Source of the DNA: Microbacterium sp. Leaf320
GTDB lineage: Bacteria; Actinomycetota; Actinomycetes; Actinomycetales; Microbacteriaceae
Direction of reading: 5' to 3'
Assembly: GCF_001423485.1 (NCBI RefSeq)
Contig: NZ_LMOD01000002.1
Location: 26,539-90,538, forward strand
DNA: 64,000 nucleotides
The notes beneath the pieces were generated by a model, which saw only the letters and a list, made by a program, of their open reading frames with translations, did not search any database and had not been told where the DNA came from. Below, one piece after another: positions 43,360 to 52,351 of this stretch (position 1 is the first letter of the stretch; each line of letters starts with the position of its first letter). The position numbers were made by a program, and so were the translations under genes.

Positions 43360-44424
43360 TCAGCGCGCGTGAGAGATGGGGGCGTCGAGGTCCGTCGACG
43401 CCCCGGGGAACAGCGACCAGGCGAACTCGTGCAGCTGCCCGGCAGAACCGTCTGCGGCGAGCGCTCGGTCGATGATGATGCGCGCCTGCCGGTCGTAGAA
43501 GTCGGTCGGGCCGACCGTGGTCAGGGTGGGTGCGATGAGCTGCGCGTCGGGGGTGTTGCCCACTCCGATCACCGCGACGTCGTGCGGCACGCGGAGTCCG
43601 AGCATGTGCGCCGCATTGATCGCCGCGATGGCCGCGAAGTCGGTCGTCGCGTAGATCGCATCCGGTCGATCGTCGCGCGAGAGCAGCCGCACCGCCGCGG
43701 CGAAGGCGCTCGCCTGCCCCTCGGTGTAGGTCACCGTCCACTCGGGATCGACCTCGAATCCGGCATCCGCCATCTTCTCGAGGTACGGCGTGTACCGGGT
43801 GATCTGCGTGGGCGCGAGGCGCACGGCGCCCTCGGCGGCCAGGCATCCGATCCGCACGTGCCGCTCGAGCAGGTGTTCCATCGCGAGCTCGCACCCCGGG
43901 ATCGCATCCGAGCGCACGACGTCGAAGCCGGCGGGTTCGAGATGCTCTGAGAACACGACGAGCCGCTGTCCGCGCTGCACGAGATCAGCGAGCTTGCGCT
44001 CGGCATCCTCGTCGATCCCCACACCGTCGAGATAGGCGACGTCGCTCTCGACGCGGTCGAGGGCTGCGTGCCAGTCTCCGTCGGCGAGGATGAGCGTCGT
44101 GAGGCCGTGCCTGTTGGCCTCGACGTTCACGGCGTCGGCCACCGCGAGCGACCACGGGTCGCTGAGCATGTGCAGCGAAAGCTGCACCATGCCGCTGCGC
44201 CCGGTGCGGATCGTCCGCGCCGCGATGTTGGGCCGGTAGTTGAGCTCGTCGGCGGCCGCGAGCACCCTGGCCGCGGTGGCCTCGGCGACGCCTGCCCCCG
44301 TCGCCGCACCCGAACGCCCGGAGAACACGTACGACACCGTGGCGGTCGATACGCCCGCGCGCTCTGCGACCATCCTGAGGGTCGGACGTCGTGAGGTCGT
44401 CGACTGCTGTCTGCGCTCTGCCAT
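43360..44424 (-). CDS. LacI-family repressor of the sugar ABC operon
   Basis: A 354-residue regulator. The N-terminal helix-turn-helix (TLRMVAERAGVSTATVSYVFSGR) and hinge helix (AARVLAAADELNYRPNIAARTIR) precede a periplasmic-binding-protein-like sensor domain with DAIYATTDFAAIAAI and VIGVGNTP. The gene lies within the operon it presumably controls, three bases after the permease stop. The duplicated CG-centred palindromes upstream of the binding-protein gene are its likely operators. Confidence 0.88.
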   Translation of the reverse strand: MAERRQQSTTSRRPTLRMVAERAGVSTATVSYVFSGRSGAATGAGVAEATAARVLAAADELNYRPNIAARTIRTGRSGMVQLSLHMLSDPWSLAVADAVNVEANRHGLTTLILADGDWHAALDRVESDVAYLDGVGIDEDAERKLADLVQRGQRLVVFSEHLEPAGFDVVRSDAIPGCELAMEHLLERHVRIGCLAAEGAVRLAPTQITRYTPYLEKMADAGFEVDPEWTVTYTEGQASAFAAAVRLLSRDDRPDAIYATTDFAAIAAINAAHMLGLRVPHDVAVIGVGNTPDAQLIAPTLTTVGPTDFYDRQARIIIDRALAADGSAGQLHEFAWSLFPGASTDLDAPISHAR

Positions 44425-44427
44425 CGG

Positions 44428-45321
44428 TCAGCCCTTCGATCCGCTGAAGGCGATGCCCTGGATGAACTGCCGCTGCAGGATCATGAAGGTCACCAGCATC
44501 GGCAGGGTCGCGAGCAGCGCTCCGGCCATCAGCACCGGGTAGTCGGTGCCGTGGATGCCGACGAGCTGCGAGAGCCCGACGGACAGCGGCATCTTGGCGG
44601 GGTCGGTCGTCACGATCAACGGCCAGAGCAGATCGTTCCAGGACCACAGCACAGTGAACACCACGAGAGCGATGATGCCAGGCTTCGCGAGCGGAACCAT
44701 GATCCGCCAGAAGGTCTGCCACGGATTCGCCCCGTCGATGCGGGCCGCCTCCTCGAGCTCCGCCGGCATCGACATGAAGAACTGACGCATCAGGAACGTG
44801 CCGAAAGCACTGAAGATCCCGGGCACGATCAGCGCCTGCAGGGTGTTGAGCCACCCGAGCGACTGGATGATCTCGTACTGCGGCAGCAGGTACAGCTGCG
44901 AGGGCACCATCAGCACCGACAGGAACACCACGAACAGCGCGTTGCGGCCAGGGAACGGGATGCGGGCGAAGGCGTAGCCGGCCATGGTGCACAGCACGAC
45001 CTGCCCGACCGTGCGCCCCACAGTGAGCAGCACCGAGTTGGCGAACATCTGCGCGAACGGCATCGAGTCGAAGACCTCGGCGAAGTTCGTGAACACCCAC
45101 TCGCGCGGCAGCAGGCTCGGCGGCACCTGCACCGAGTCTGACAGCGTCTTGAACGAGGTCAGCAGCTGCCAGATGAACGGGAAGACCATGAGGATGGCGC
45201 CGACGAGGAGCACCACATGGACGATCCAGAGCGCCCTGTTGCGAGGCTTGCCAGGGCGGCCGGGCGAGCGACCGGCCGGAGCGCCGACGACGGCGCGCGT
45301 GTCGAGCGAGACCTCACTCAT
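44428..45321 (-). CDS. Sugar ABC transporter permease (MalG/LacG-like)
   Basis: A 297-residue inner-membrane protein with six helices. The ATPase-docking EAA loop is ELEEAARIDGANPWQTFWRIMVPLAKPG. The short MalG-like C terminus (RQFIQGIAFSGSKG) is typical of carbohydrate uptake family 1. It overlaps the preceding permease gene by eight bases. No ATPase gene is in the operon, so a shared MsiK-type ATPase encoded elsewhere is expected. Confidence 0.9.
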   Translation of the reverse strand: MSEVSLDTRAVVGAPAGRSPGRPGKPRNRALWIVHVVLLVGAILMVFPFIWQLLTSFKTLSDSVQVPPSLLPREWVFTNFAEVFDSMPFAQMFANSVLLTVGRTVGQVVLCTMAGYAFARIPFPGRNALFVVFLSVLMVPSQLYLLPQYEIIQSLGWLNTLQALIVPGIFSAFGTFLMRQFFMSMPAELEEAARIDGANPWQTFWRIMVPLAKPGIIALVVFTVLWSWNDLLWPLIVTTDPAKMPLSVGLSQLVGIHGTDYPVLMAGALLATLPMLVTFMILQRQFIQGIAFSGSKG

Positions 45322-46273
45322 AGTGCACCCACTTCTTCTGCAGACGGAACTGCACGACCGTGAGCACCAGGATGATCACGAGCAGCAGGAAGGCGACGGC
45401 GGCGGCATAGCCCCGGTCGTTGTCGAGGAACCCGGCTTCGTAGAACAGGTAGACGACGGTGCGGGTGTTGGGCATGGCCGGATTGCTGCGTCCGAGCATC
45501 ATGTAGATGAGGTCGAACACCTGCAGCGCGCCGATCACGCTGATGACGCTGACGAAGAAGATCGACGGCGACAGCAGCGGGATCGTGATGGAGAAGAACT
45601 TGCGCACCGGACCCGCCCCGTCGAGGTCGGCCGCCTCCATGATCGTGTCGGGAATGCCCTGGAGGCCGGCGAGGAAGATCACGATGTTGGTGCCGAGACC
45701 CGCCCAGATGCCCACGACCGCGATGGCCACGAGCGCCGTGTTCGGATCGGTGAGCCAGCTCCGGCCCTCGATGCCCACAGAGCCGAGAGCGGCGTTGAGC
45801 ACGCCGTAGTCGCCGTTGTAGATCATGCGCCAGACCAGCGCGATCGCTGCGGGCATCGTGACGACGGGGATGAAGTACAGCGTCCGATAGGCGCTGCGCC
45901 CCTTGAGCCCCGCGGTGTTGAGCAGGGCGGCGATCCCGACGGCCAGCGGGATGCCGATGAGGGCGATGACCGTGTAGAGGGCGGTGTTGCGCAGCGCCCC
46001 GATCAGCTCCGGGTCCTGGAACAGGCGGACGTAGTTCTCGATCCCCACCCATTCCGCGCCGCCGAACGGCCCCGACTTCGTGAACGAGATGATGAGCGTG
46101 CGCACGGTCGGCCATAGGTAGAAGACGGCGATGCCGAGAGCGGTGGGTCCGATGAAGACCAGGGCCCACCACGGGGAGGCGCCCGGGTTGCGCCGGCGGC
46201 GGCGGATGCCGGGGCTCTTGGCCTCCGGCATCCGCTCCGCCTGCGCACGCGGGGGTGACGCGACGGCTGTCAT
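45314..46273 (-). CDS. Sugar ABC transporter permease (MalF/LacF-like)
   Basis: A 319-residue permease with six helices. Its EAA loop is TIMEAADLDGAGPVRKFFSITIPLLSP. A basic N-terminal cytosolic stretch (RRRRRNPG) precedes the first helix. It follows the binding-protein gene by six bases and overlaps the second permease gene, so the two should assemble as a heterodimer. Confidence 0.9.
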   Translation of the reverse strand: MTAVASPPRAQAERMPEAKSPGIRRRRRNPGASPWWALVFIGPTALGIAVFYLWPTVRTLIISFTKSGPFGGAEWVGIENYVRLFQDPELIGALRNTALYTVIALIGIPLAVGIAALLNTAGLKGRSAYRTLYFIPVVTMPAAIALVWRMIYNGDYGVLNAALGSVGIEGRSWLTDPNTALVAIAVVGIWAGLGTNIVIFLAGLQGIPDTIMEAADLDGAGPVRKFFSITIPLLSPSIFFVSVISVIGALQVFDLIYMMLGRSNPAMPNTRTVVYLFYEAGFLDNDRGYAAAVAFLLLVIILVLTVVQFRLQKKWVHYE

Positions 46274-46279
46274 GTCCGG

Positions 46280-47551
46280 TTACTCCTGCTCGGCATCGAG
46301 CGCCGTCTGCATCTGCTCGGCGAGGTCCTTCAGTCCCTCCGCCGGGGCGACGGCACCCGACCAGACCTGCGAGAGCACCTCGCTCTCGACGCTCGTCCAC
46401 GCCGAGGTGTTCTTCGAGACCGGGTAGGGCACGGCGGTGTCGAGGGCGTCGATGTAGACCTGCAGGTCGTACTGCGGCAGGGCGTCGACCCACGCCTGCT
46501 GGGTGCCGTTGAACGCGGGGATCACGGTGCCGGACTCGGCCTGGATCTTCGCCGCCTCCTCGCCGCTCGCGAAGGCGGCGAACGCCTGGGCCTCGGCAAG
46601 ATGCGGGCTCTTCGCGTTGGCGACGTTGCCGACGCCGTGGATCACGCTCTGGTTGCCCTCCGGCCCCTCGGGGAGCGGCGCGACGTTCACCCTGTCGGCG
46701 ATGTCGGCGTTGTCCCCGTAGGCGATGGCCGCCCACGAGCCGTTCTGGAACATCGCGACCTTGCCCGAGAGGAAGAAGTCCTCGGGGTTGGTGTCGGTCA
46801 TCTGCTGTGCGGTCGGAGACGACCCCGCCTCGATCAGATCGGTCCACAGCTCGATGCCCGCGAGCGCCTCGGGAGAGCCGTAGCCGCTCTCGGTGCCGTC
46901 GGCCGAGATGACCTCGCCACCGGCCTGCGCGATCGAGTTGTAGAAGTTCTCCTGGCCGTACTGGCTCGCCGCGACCCCGAACTGCCCGGTGGCCGGGTCG
47001 GTGAGAGCCGCGGCAGCCGCGGTGAAGTCGTCCCACGTCCAGCCGGCTGTCGGGTATTCGACACCGGCGGCGTCGAAGAGCTCCTTGTTGTACCAGAGGG
47101 CGACGGTGTCGAAGTCCTTGGGGGCCCCGTAGAGCTTTCCGTCGAAGGTATAGAGGTCGATGAGGCCCTGCGGGTAGTCGGCCGCTTCGATGCCGACGTC
47201 GTCGAGCGGGGCGAGCTGGCCGTTCGAGGCGTAGAGCGGGAAGTTCGGGCCGTTCATCCAGAACACGTCTGCGGCGGATCCACCGGTGGCCGCGGTCTGC
47301 AGCTTGGTGAAGTATTCCTTGTAGGGCGTCACCTGGATGTCGATCGTGACGTTCGGGTTCTCCTTCTCGAACGCCGCCGCGATGTCCTCCATCGCGGGCT
47401 TCTGGTTCTCGTCCCAGATGGCGTAGCTGAGGGTGACGTCTCCACCGGACGAGCTCTCACCTCCGCTCGAAGACGAGCAGGCGCTGAGCGCGAGGACGGC
47501 AGCCGCAGAGGCGGCGAGGGCGCCGAGGGCGCGACGGGAGGTGCGGGGCAT
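46280..47551 (-). CDS. Sugar-binding lipoprotein of the ABC importer
   Basis: A 423-residue family 1 extracellular solute-binding protein. The lipoprotein signal (ALAASAAAVLALSAC) is followed by a Ser/Gly linker and the mature domain (VTLSYAIWDENQKPAMEDIAAAFEKENPNV, then GSAADVFWMNGPN). AAAGGAGA lies eight bases upstream of the ATG at 47549-47551; an in-frame ATG 24 bases upstream lacks this spacing. It is first in the operon, under tandem LacI-type operators. The sugar cannot be identified. Confidence 0.92.
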   Translation of the reverse strand: MPRTSRRALGALAASAAAVLALSACSSSSGGESSSGGDVTLSYAIWDENQKPAMEDIAAAFEKENPNVTIDIQVTPYKEYFTKLQTAATGGSAADVFWMNGPNFPLYASNGQLAPLDDVGIEAADYPQGLIDLYTFDGKLYGAPKDFDTVALWYNKELFDAAGVEYPTAGWTWDDFTAAAAALTDPATGQFGVAASQYGQENFYNSIAQAGGEVISADGTESGYGSPEALAGIELWTDLIEAGSSPTAQQMTDTNPEDFFLSGKVAMFQNGSWAAIAYGDNADIADRVNVAPLPEGPEGNQSVIHGVGNVANAKSPHLAEAQAFAAFASGEEAAKIQAESGTVIPAFNGTQQAWVDALPQYDLQVYIDALDTAVPYPVSKNTSAWTSVESEVLSQVWSGAVAPAEGLKDLAEQMQTALDAEQE

Positions 47552-47601
47552 CGGTGTCTCCTTTGACGGGTGCAAGAGATCGTGGCAGCTGAATCGGGCG
47601 T

Positions 47602-47631
47602 GTTAAACGATTAGCAGTTAAACGATTAGCA
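47602..47631. promoter_or_regulatory. Tandem LacI-type operators (exact 15-bp duplication)
   Basis: GTTAAACGATTAGCA occurs twice in direct succession (47602-47616 and 47617-47631). Each holds the CG-centred palindrome TAAnCGnTTA, typical of LacI-family sites, 50-80 bases upstream of the binding-protein start. Confidence 0.7.
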
Positions 47632-47711
47632 GGAGACTAACCCGACAGAGGCGGAGCGCGCAAGCACCGATATGCGGGGGCCGATGTCGATCTGCGCGGG
47701 CGGGGTGCCGG

Positions 47712-48071
47712 TCAGAGCGCCGAGCCGAGCGCCAGCCCGAGGCCGGCAGCCCCGAGGCCGAGCAGCAGCATCCCGATCGCATCGAACGCGGATGCCGCGC
47801 GCTCGCCCTCCCGCCACAGCGCGACGGCATCGAGCATCGCGGTGCTGAACGTCGTGTAGCCGCCGAGGAGACCCGCCCCGAGGAGGAAAGCCTCTGCGGG
47901 CAGCGCCGTGGTCACGAGGCCGAGCGCGAACGATCCGCTGAGGTTGACCACGAGGATGCCCCACGGAAAGCGTCGGCCCGCGACCTTCGCGACCCCGAGG
48001 TCGACGACGTAGCGGAGCGCGGCACCCACCCCTCCGGCGAGTGCGGCCGCGACGAACAGCAGCGGGGTCAC
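47712..48071 (-). CDS. crcB: Fluoride efflux channel CrcB/Fluc, second subunit
   Basis: A 119-residue four-helix protein with GGVGAALRYVVD, NLSGSFALG and GGYTTFSTAMLD, the Fluc hallmarks (including the phenylalanine-box TTFST). The GTG start at 48069-48071 overlaps the stop of the upstream crcB as GTGA. Paired crcB genes form heterodimeric fluoride channels in many Gram-positive bacteria. I saw no fluoride riboswitch in the leader. Confidence 0.92.
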   Translation of the reverse strand: MTPLLFVAAALAGGVGAALRYVVDLGVAKVAGRRFPWGILVVNLSGSFALGLVTTALPAEAFLLGAGLLGGYTTFSTAMLDAVALWREGERAASAFDAIGMLLLGLGAAGLGLALGSAL

Positions 48072-48454
48072 GACGAGGCCCCTGCGAGAGACGTCGCGCG
48101 CGGTCGGCCGAGCCGAAGGCCCAGCGCTGCCGCGCCCAGGCCGAGCACGAGGCTGCCGGCGGCATAGGCGAAAGCGAGCACGGGAGCAGCGGTCCACAGG
48201 GCGACCGTTCCGGTCATGAACGCGCTGTAAGTGGTGAAACCGCCGAGCACACCCGTGCCGAGGAACAGCCGCAGGCCGGTGGTCTGCGGCAGACGCGCGG
48301 CGAGGATGCCGATCAGCAGCGACCCGAGCACGTTGACCACGAGGGTGGCGAACGGGATGCCGCCGGCATCCGGCATCCAGAGCCCGACCGCGAGTCGCGC
48401 GGCGGTGCCGATGCTCCCGCCGGCGAAGACGAGGAGCAGGCGGCGAGCGGTCAC
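48068..48454 (-). CDS. crcB: Fluoride efflux channel CrcB/Fluc, first subunit
   Basis: A 128-residue protein with GGSIGTAARLAVG, NVLGSLLIG and GGFTTYSAFMTG, again the four-helix Fluc pattern. The GTG start at 48452-48454 lacks a ribosome site; TAGAGT lies exactly six bases upstream, so a leaderless mRNA is likely. It is co-translated with the second crcB. Confidence 0.92.
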   Translation of the reverse strand: MTARRLLLVFAGGSIGTAARLAVGLWMPDAGGIPFATLVVNVLGSLLIGILAARLPQTTGLRLFLGTGVLGGFTTYSAFMTGTVALWTAAPVLAFAYAAGSLVLGLGAAALGLRLGRPRATSLAGASS

Positions 48455-48460
48455 GCCGCC

Positions 48461-48466
48461 ACTCTA
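48461..48466 (-). promoter_or_regulatory. Candidate leaderless -10 element of the crcB pair
   Basis: TAGAGT lies exactly six bases before the GTG start of the first crcB gene. Confidence 0.5.
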
Positions 48467-48540
48467 GTCTCGTCGTTGCGGTGCACCCGTCGAATGTCAA
48501 CCCGGTGTGGCTCAGCGCCGCCGAGGCGAAGACTGACGCC

Positions 48541-50070
48541 ATGAAGCCACTGTGGAAGCTCGACCGGACCCCGCCCACCGGCACGCCGTTCGACCCGGGA
48601 GCACGGCACGACGTCGTCATCGTCGGCGCAGGCCTCACGGGCCTGACCACCGCCGTCATGCTGACCCGAGCGGGTCTCGACGTCGCGGTGATCGAAGCGG
48701 GAGAGGTGGCCGAGCTCGCGACCGGCGGCAACACCGGCAAGCTGTCGCTGCTGCAGGGCAAGCGCCTCGCCGAGATCCGCGCGCACCACCCCGCCTCGCT
48801 CGTTCACGCCTACGTCGACGGCAATCGTGAGGGCATGGAGTGGCTGCTCGGCTTCGCCGATCACGCGGGAGTCTCGTATGAGCGGCGCACCGACCACTCC
48901 TACGCGCAGGAACCGAGCGGGCTGGACGCGGTGCGCGAGGTGCATGACGCAGCGCAGGAGGCGGGGCTCCGCACCCGGATGCTGACGCGTGACGAGCTCT
49001 CCTCCCTGCCGTTCCCGGTCTTCGGTGCGGTCGCACTCGATGAGCAGGTGACGATCGACCCCGCACTGGTGACGCAGGCGCTCGCCGAGGAACTCCTCGC
49101 CACCGGCGGGACGCTGCACACCGGGGTGCGCGTCACGGCGACCCACGTGCTTCCCGATCCCCGAGTCGAGACGCCTGTCGGACCGATGTTCGCAGATCAC
49201 ATCGTGATCGCCACGGGGTCCCCGATCCTCGATCGGGGACTGTATTTCGCGAAGATGCGGGCGTTCCGGTCGTACTGCGTCTCGTTCCGCGTGAGCGGCG
49301 ATCTGCCCACGTCGACGTTCATCTCGGTCGACGGCTCCACACGCTCGATCCGCCCCGTCTCCGACGCCGACGGACCCGGCGGCGACGCGCGACTCGTCGT
49401 GGGCGGCAACGGGCATCCGGTCGGGCGCTCCGACGGCGAGGGCGCCGCGGTCGACGGCCTCGTCGAGTGGACGAGGCAGTACTTCCCCGACGCCGAGGAG
49501 ACCCACCGCTGGTCTGCGCAGGACTACGAGTCGCACAACCAGATCCCGTTCGTCGGCGCGATGCCGCGCGGACTCGGCGTCATCCGCTTCGCGACGGGCT
49601 ATGCGAAGTGGGGGCTGTCGAACGCTCCGGCCGCCGCCCTGCGCCTGACTGCCGAGATCCTCGGTGCCAACTGGCACGACCGCCCGTCGTGGATGGTCAA
49701 GATCGGGACGAGGCTGACGGTCCCCGCCGACCTCGCGCGAGGAGCCGTCGAGGGCGCGAAGGTGGCGGCCGCGGCGACGACCGGATGGGTCGAGGCCGAG
49801 CGCCGACGCGTCCCCGTCCCGAAGCCGTCGGAGGGCGAAGGCGTTGTCGCGAACCGCAGCGGACACCCCGTGGCCATCTCGACCGTCGGCGGGGTCACCC
49901 GTGCCGTGTCGGCCGTGTGCCCGCACCTGGGCGGTGTGCTCGCGTGGAACGACGCGGAGTGCACCTGGGACTGCCCCCTGCACGCATCGCGATTCGAGGC
50001 GGACGGCACGCGCATCGAGGGCCCCGCGGTGGAGGATCTGAAGGTCCTCCCGCGCAAGAGCGGGGGCTGA
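48541..50070 (+). CDS. FAD-dependent oxidoreductase with C-terminal Rieske domain
   Basis: A 509-residue fusion. Residues ~20-380 form a DadA-like FAD domain (VVIVGAGLTGLTTAVMLTRAG, then IATGSPI and the C-terminal GYAKWGLSNAPAAAL). Residues ~415-509 form a Rieske [2Fe-2S] domain with CPHLGG and CPLHASRF providing the Cys/His ligands. The family is common in Gram-positives; electrons probably pass between flavin and cluster, but the substrate is unknown. The ATG at 48541 (MKPLWKLDR) is preferred over a GTG 60 bases upstream. It is divergent from crcB and converges with the nitroreductase. Confidence 0.88.
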   Translation: MKPLWKLDRTPPTGTPFDPGARHDVVIVGAGLTGLTTAVMLTRAGLDVAVIEAGEVAELATGGNTGKLSLLQGKRLAEIRAHHPASLVHAYVDGNREGMEWLLGFADHAGVSYERRTDHSYAQEPSGLDAVREVHDAAQEAGLRTRMLTRDELSSLPFPVFGAVALDEQVTIDPALVTQALAEELLATGGTLHTGVRVTATHVLPDPRVETPVGPMFADHIVIATGSPILDRGLYFAKMRAFRSYCVSFRVSGDLPTSTFISVDGSTRSIRPVSDADGPGGDARLVVGGNGHPVGRSDGEGAAVDGLVEWTRQYFPDAEETHRWSAQDYESHNQIPFVGAMPRGLGVIRFATGYAKWGLSNAPAAALRLTAEILGANWHDRPSWMVKIGTRLTVPADLARGAVEGAKVAAAATTGWVEAERRRVPVPKPSEGEGVVANRSGHPVAISTVGGVTRAVSAVCPHLGGVLAWNDAECTWDCPLHASRFEADGTRIEGPAVEDLKVLPRKSGG

Positions 50071-50076
50071 TGCCGG

Positions 50077-50898
50077 TCAGGCCCGCGGCGCGTCAGCGCC
50101 CGGCGGCGGCGCGTCCCAGCCCTGCTGGGGCTCGTCGCAGTTCTCACGGAACACGTACTGCGACGCGAGCTTGCGCTGGTGACTCGACCAGTCGATGGCC
50201 GGGCGGCGCTGTTCGGGCGGCAGGTAACCGAGGCGGTAGACGGCCATGAGCTCGAGGTCATCGGGCACGCGCAGCAGCTTGACGATCTCGTCCCAGCGCC
50301 CTGGGACCTCCATCGGGAACGAGATGAACTGGATGCCCATGCCGAGCTCGACGGTGCTCAGCCAGACGTTCTCCATCGCCGCGCCCATGCTGAACACCGA
50401 GTAGAACGACGACAGCTGGCCCGGCCGATACTCGCTGCGGTCGAGCATCACACCGAGCAGCAGCGGAGAACCGGCGACGAGCTTGTGGTTCTCCTCGCCC
50501 AGGGTCTTGGGCACCCCGAAGGTGTTCATCAGCTTCTGGCCGCGCTTGGTGAACACCTGGCTCGTGAACGGGCGAAGGGCTGCGGGAAGCTTGTCGAACA
50601 GCATCCCGCTGCGCTTCTCCTCCATCTCGGCCTGACTGAACCGGAAGTAAGGCTTGTAGCGCTCGAAGAACGTGCCGTTCGACATCGCCTCGGTCATGCT
50701 CTCGCCCGAGATGCGCGCGATCCTGTCGATGGTCTCGCGGTTCTCGATGACCACGAACCGCCACGGCTGGCTGTTCAGCTGCGAGGGTGCGCGACCGGCC
50801 GCCTCGAGCAGGATGCGCTGGTGCTCCTCCGACACGGCGTCGGGCAGAAAAGGCCCGTTGGTGGTCTTGCGGCGGCGGATGGCGTCGAGCAGTTCCAT
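50077..50898 (-). CDS. Nitroreductase family protein
   Basis: A 273-residue FMN enzyme. The N terminus is typical ([17 protein letters not shown], with the FMN-phosphate-binding Arg-Arg), followed by [15 protein letters not shown] and a C-terminal [15 protein letters not shown]. Members reduce nitroaromatics, quinones or flavins with NAD(P)H. It is four bases downstream of a small membrane protein gene with which it is probably co-transcribed. Confidence 0.87.
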   Translation of the reverse strand: MELLDAIRRRKTTNGPFLPDAVSEEHQRILLEAAGRAPSQLNSQPWRFVVIENRETIDRIARISGESMTEAMSNGTFFERYKPYFRFSQAEMEEKRSGMLFDKLPAALRPFTSQVFTKRGQKLMNTFGVPKTLGEENHKLVAGSPLLLGVMLDRSEYRPGQLSSFYSVFSMGAAMENVWLSTVELGMGIQFISFPMEVPGRWDEIVKLLRVPDDLELMAVYRLGYLPPEQRRPAIDWSSHQRKLASQYVFRENCDEPQQGWDAPPPGADAPRA

Positions 50899-50902
50899 GC
50901 GT

Positions 50903-51277
50903 TCACTTCCGGTCGGTGGCGAGGCGCGAGCAGATGAAGCCCGCGACGATGAAGGGGGCCGCGGCGAGCGCGACGATCGGATGCCGTCGGCTGTGCGTTC
51001 CCAGGTAGGGAATGGCGGCGAGCGGGGCGGCGGCCGGCGCGAGCGCCAGTGCGGCGCGGCGGCTCGCGAACCTCGGCCTGCCCCAGAGCACGGCGGAGAA
51101 CGCGGCGGCAGACGTCACGCAGGTGGCGATGTACATCGCGTGGTGCAGCCAGCGGTAGCTGCTCGTGTCGATGACCTTGGTCGCGACGGCTGTGCCCAAC
51201 GCGACGTTCGCGGTGTAGGCGACAGCTGCGGCGGCGAACAGCGGCGCGGCATCGGTGCGTCTGCGGCGGGGGGCCAT
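50903..51277 (-). CDS. Small integral membrane protein of unknown function
   Basis: A 124-residue protein with three to four hydrophobic helices, a basic N terminus (MAPRRRRT) and a cytosolic-looking basic end (RLATDRK). I do not recognise a family. The ATG at 51275-51277 has TATGGT exactly six bases upstream, fitting a leaderless start; the longer upstream frame runs into the palindromic repeats and is not credible. Confidence 0.6.
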   Translation of the reverse strand: MAPRRRRTDAAPLFAAAAVAYTANVALGTAVATKVIDTSSYRWLHHAMYIATCVTSAAAFSAVLWGRPRFASRRAALALAPAAAPLAAIPYLGTHSRRHPIVALAAAPFIVAGFICSRLATDRK

Positions 51278-51283
51278 GTCCCG

Positions 51284-51289
51284 ACCATA
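51284..51289 (-). promoter_or_regulatory. Candidate leaderless -10 element of the small membrane protein gene
   Basis: TATGGT lies exactly six bases before the ATG at 51275-51277. Confidence 0.5.
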
Positions 51290-51350
51290 CGCCCCGCCAC
51301 GGCATCCGATCTCGGTCTTGCCCTGGTGTCTGGAAGTGTGCGACGCACGG

Positions 51351-51510
51351 CGTTTCGTCTCGTCGCTGCGCTCCTCGCTCAACGACCGGGGAGGGCCCGG
51401 TCGTTGAGCGAGCGGAGCGACTGCCCGTCGTTGAGCGAGCGGAGCGACTGCCCGTCGTTGAGCGAGCGGAGCGACTGCCGGTCGTTGAGCGAGCGGAGCG
51501 AGACGAAACG
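51351..51510. repeat. Palindromic repeat, copy 3, with four 27-bp tandem units
   Basis: An inverted arm (CGTTTCGTCTCGTCGCTGCG from 51351, ending in CTCAACGACC) faces four 27-bp copies starting at 51400, 51427, 51454 and 51481, each with GTCGTTGAGCGAGCGGAGCG. The last ends in AGACGAAACG. Confidence 0.85.
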
Positions 51511-51523
51511 CCGAGGGAAGCGG

Positions 51524-52312
51524 CTACAGGTTGCCGTCCGCGTAGATGCGGAGCGCGTCGCGGACGAACTCGGCACCGTGCGTGCCGCCGGCCGACGTCG
51601 CGTAGTTCGCGCCGAAGCGCGGATCGGCGACATACATATCGCCGAGCCCGAGCACGTGCGCCTTGACGGCGCCGCCGGGTACGGCCGCGGGGGTTCCCGG
51701 GATGCCGGTCAGCCACTCGACGTGGCGACGGGCGACGTCCTGAGCCTCAGCTGATGCCGGGTCGATGCCACCCTCTGCGGCGGCGATCCAGTCCCGACCG
51801 AGGTCGGAGACACGCTGCTTCCACTCCGAGCGCTCGGCGTCGGTCATCCCGCGCCACCAGCGGTCGCTGTCGGCGTAGGCCTTGCGACCCCAACGCTGCT
51901 CGACCTCCTCCCGATACCGGGTGTGGTCGAAACCGTCGAACATGTTCTCTGCCATGAGTTCTTCACCTCCTCTCAATGCGTCGATGGTGCTCTCGACCGA
52001 CGCGATCTGTCGCGCCAGCCGGTTCTGCTCCTCGCGCAGCAGAGCGAGGTGCGTCTCGAGAGCGGACTCCTCGCTCTGCCGCGCGTTCGTCGGGTTCAGC
52101 ACCTCGGCGATCTGCGGCAGCCCGAGTCCCAGCTCGCGCAGCAGCAGGATGCGCTGCAGCCGCACGAGGGCGGACTCGTCGTAGTGGCGATAGCCGTTGC
52201 GCGCGATGCGTGACGGGCGCAGCAGTCCGACGTCGTCGTAATGGCGCAGTGTCCTGCTGGTTGTGCCCGCGAGTCGGGCGATCTCTTGGATCGACCAATC
52301 ACGACCGGTCAT
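51524..52312 (-). CDS. TipAL-like MerR-family regulator
   Basis: A 262-residue protein. The N-terminal MerR DNA-binding domain is WSIQEIARLAGTTSRTLRHYDDVGLLRPSRIARNGYRHYD, followed by a dimerising coiled coil (~75-112) and a TipAS-type antibiotic/peptide-binding domain (EVEQRWGRKAYADSDRWWRGMT onward). TipAS domains capture thiopeptides and related molecules. Its own promoter has the elongated 19-bp spacer with an inverted repeat expected for MerR control. It is divergent from the small peptide gene at 52479, which it may also regulate. Confidence 0.9.
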   Translation of the reverse strand: MTGRDWSIQEIARLAGTTSRTLRHYDDVGLLRPSRIARNGYRHYDESALVRLQRILLLRELGLGLPQIAEVLNPTNARQSEESALETHLALLREEQNRLARQIASVESTIDALRGGEELMAENMFDGFDHTRYREEVEQRWGRKAYADSDRWWRGMTDAERSEWKQRVSDLGRDWIAAAEGGIDPASAEAQDVARRHVEWLTGIPGTPAAVPGGAVKAHVLGLGDMYVADPRFGANYATSAGGTHGAEFVRDALRIYADGNL

Positions 52313-52351
52313 CGCGTCCTCCTTCCGTCAGCTCGGTCCGTCGATGACTCC

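Noticed and set aside
48455-48540. Possible fluoride riboswitch upstream of the crcB pair
   Set aside because: The start context is leaderless and the gap shows no fluoride-motif sequence.
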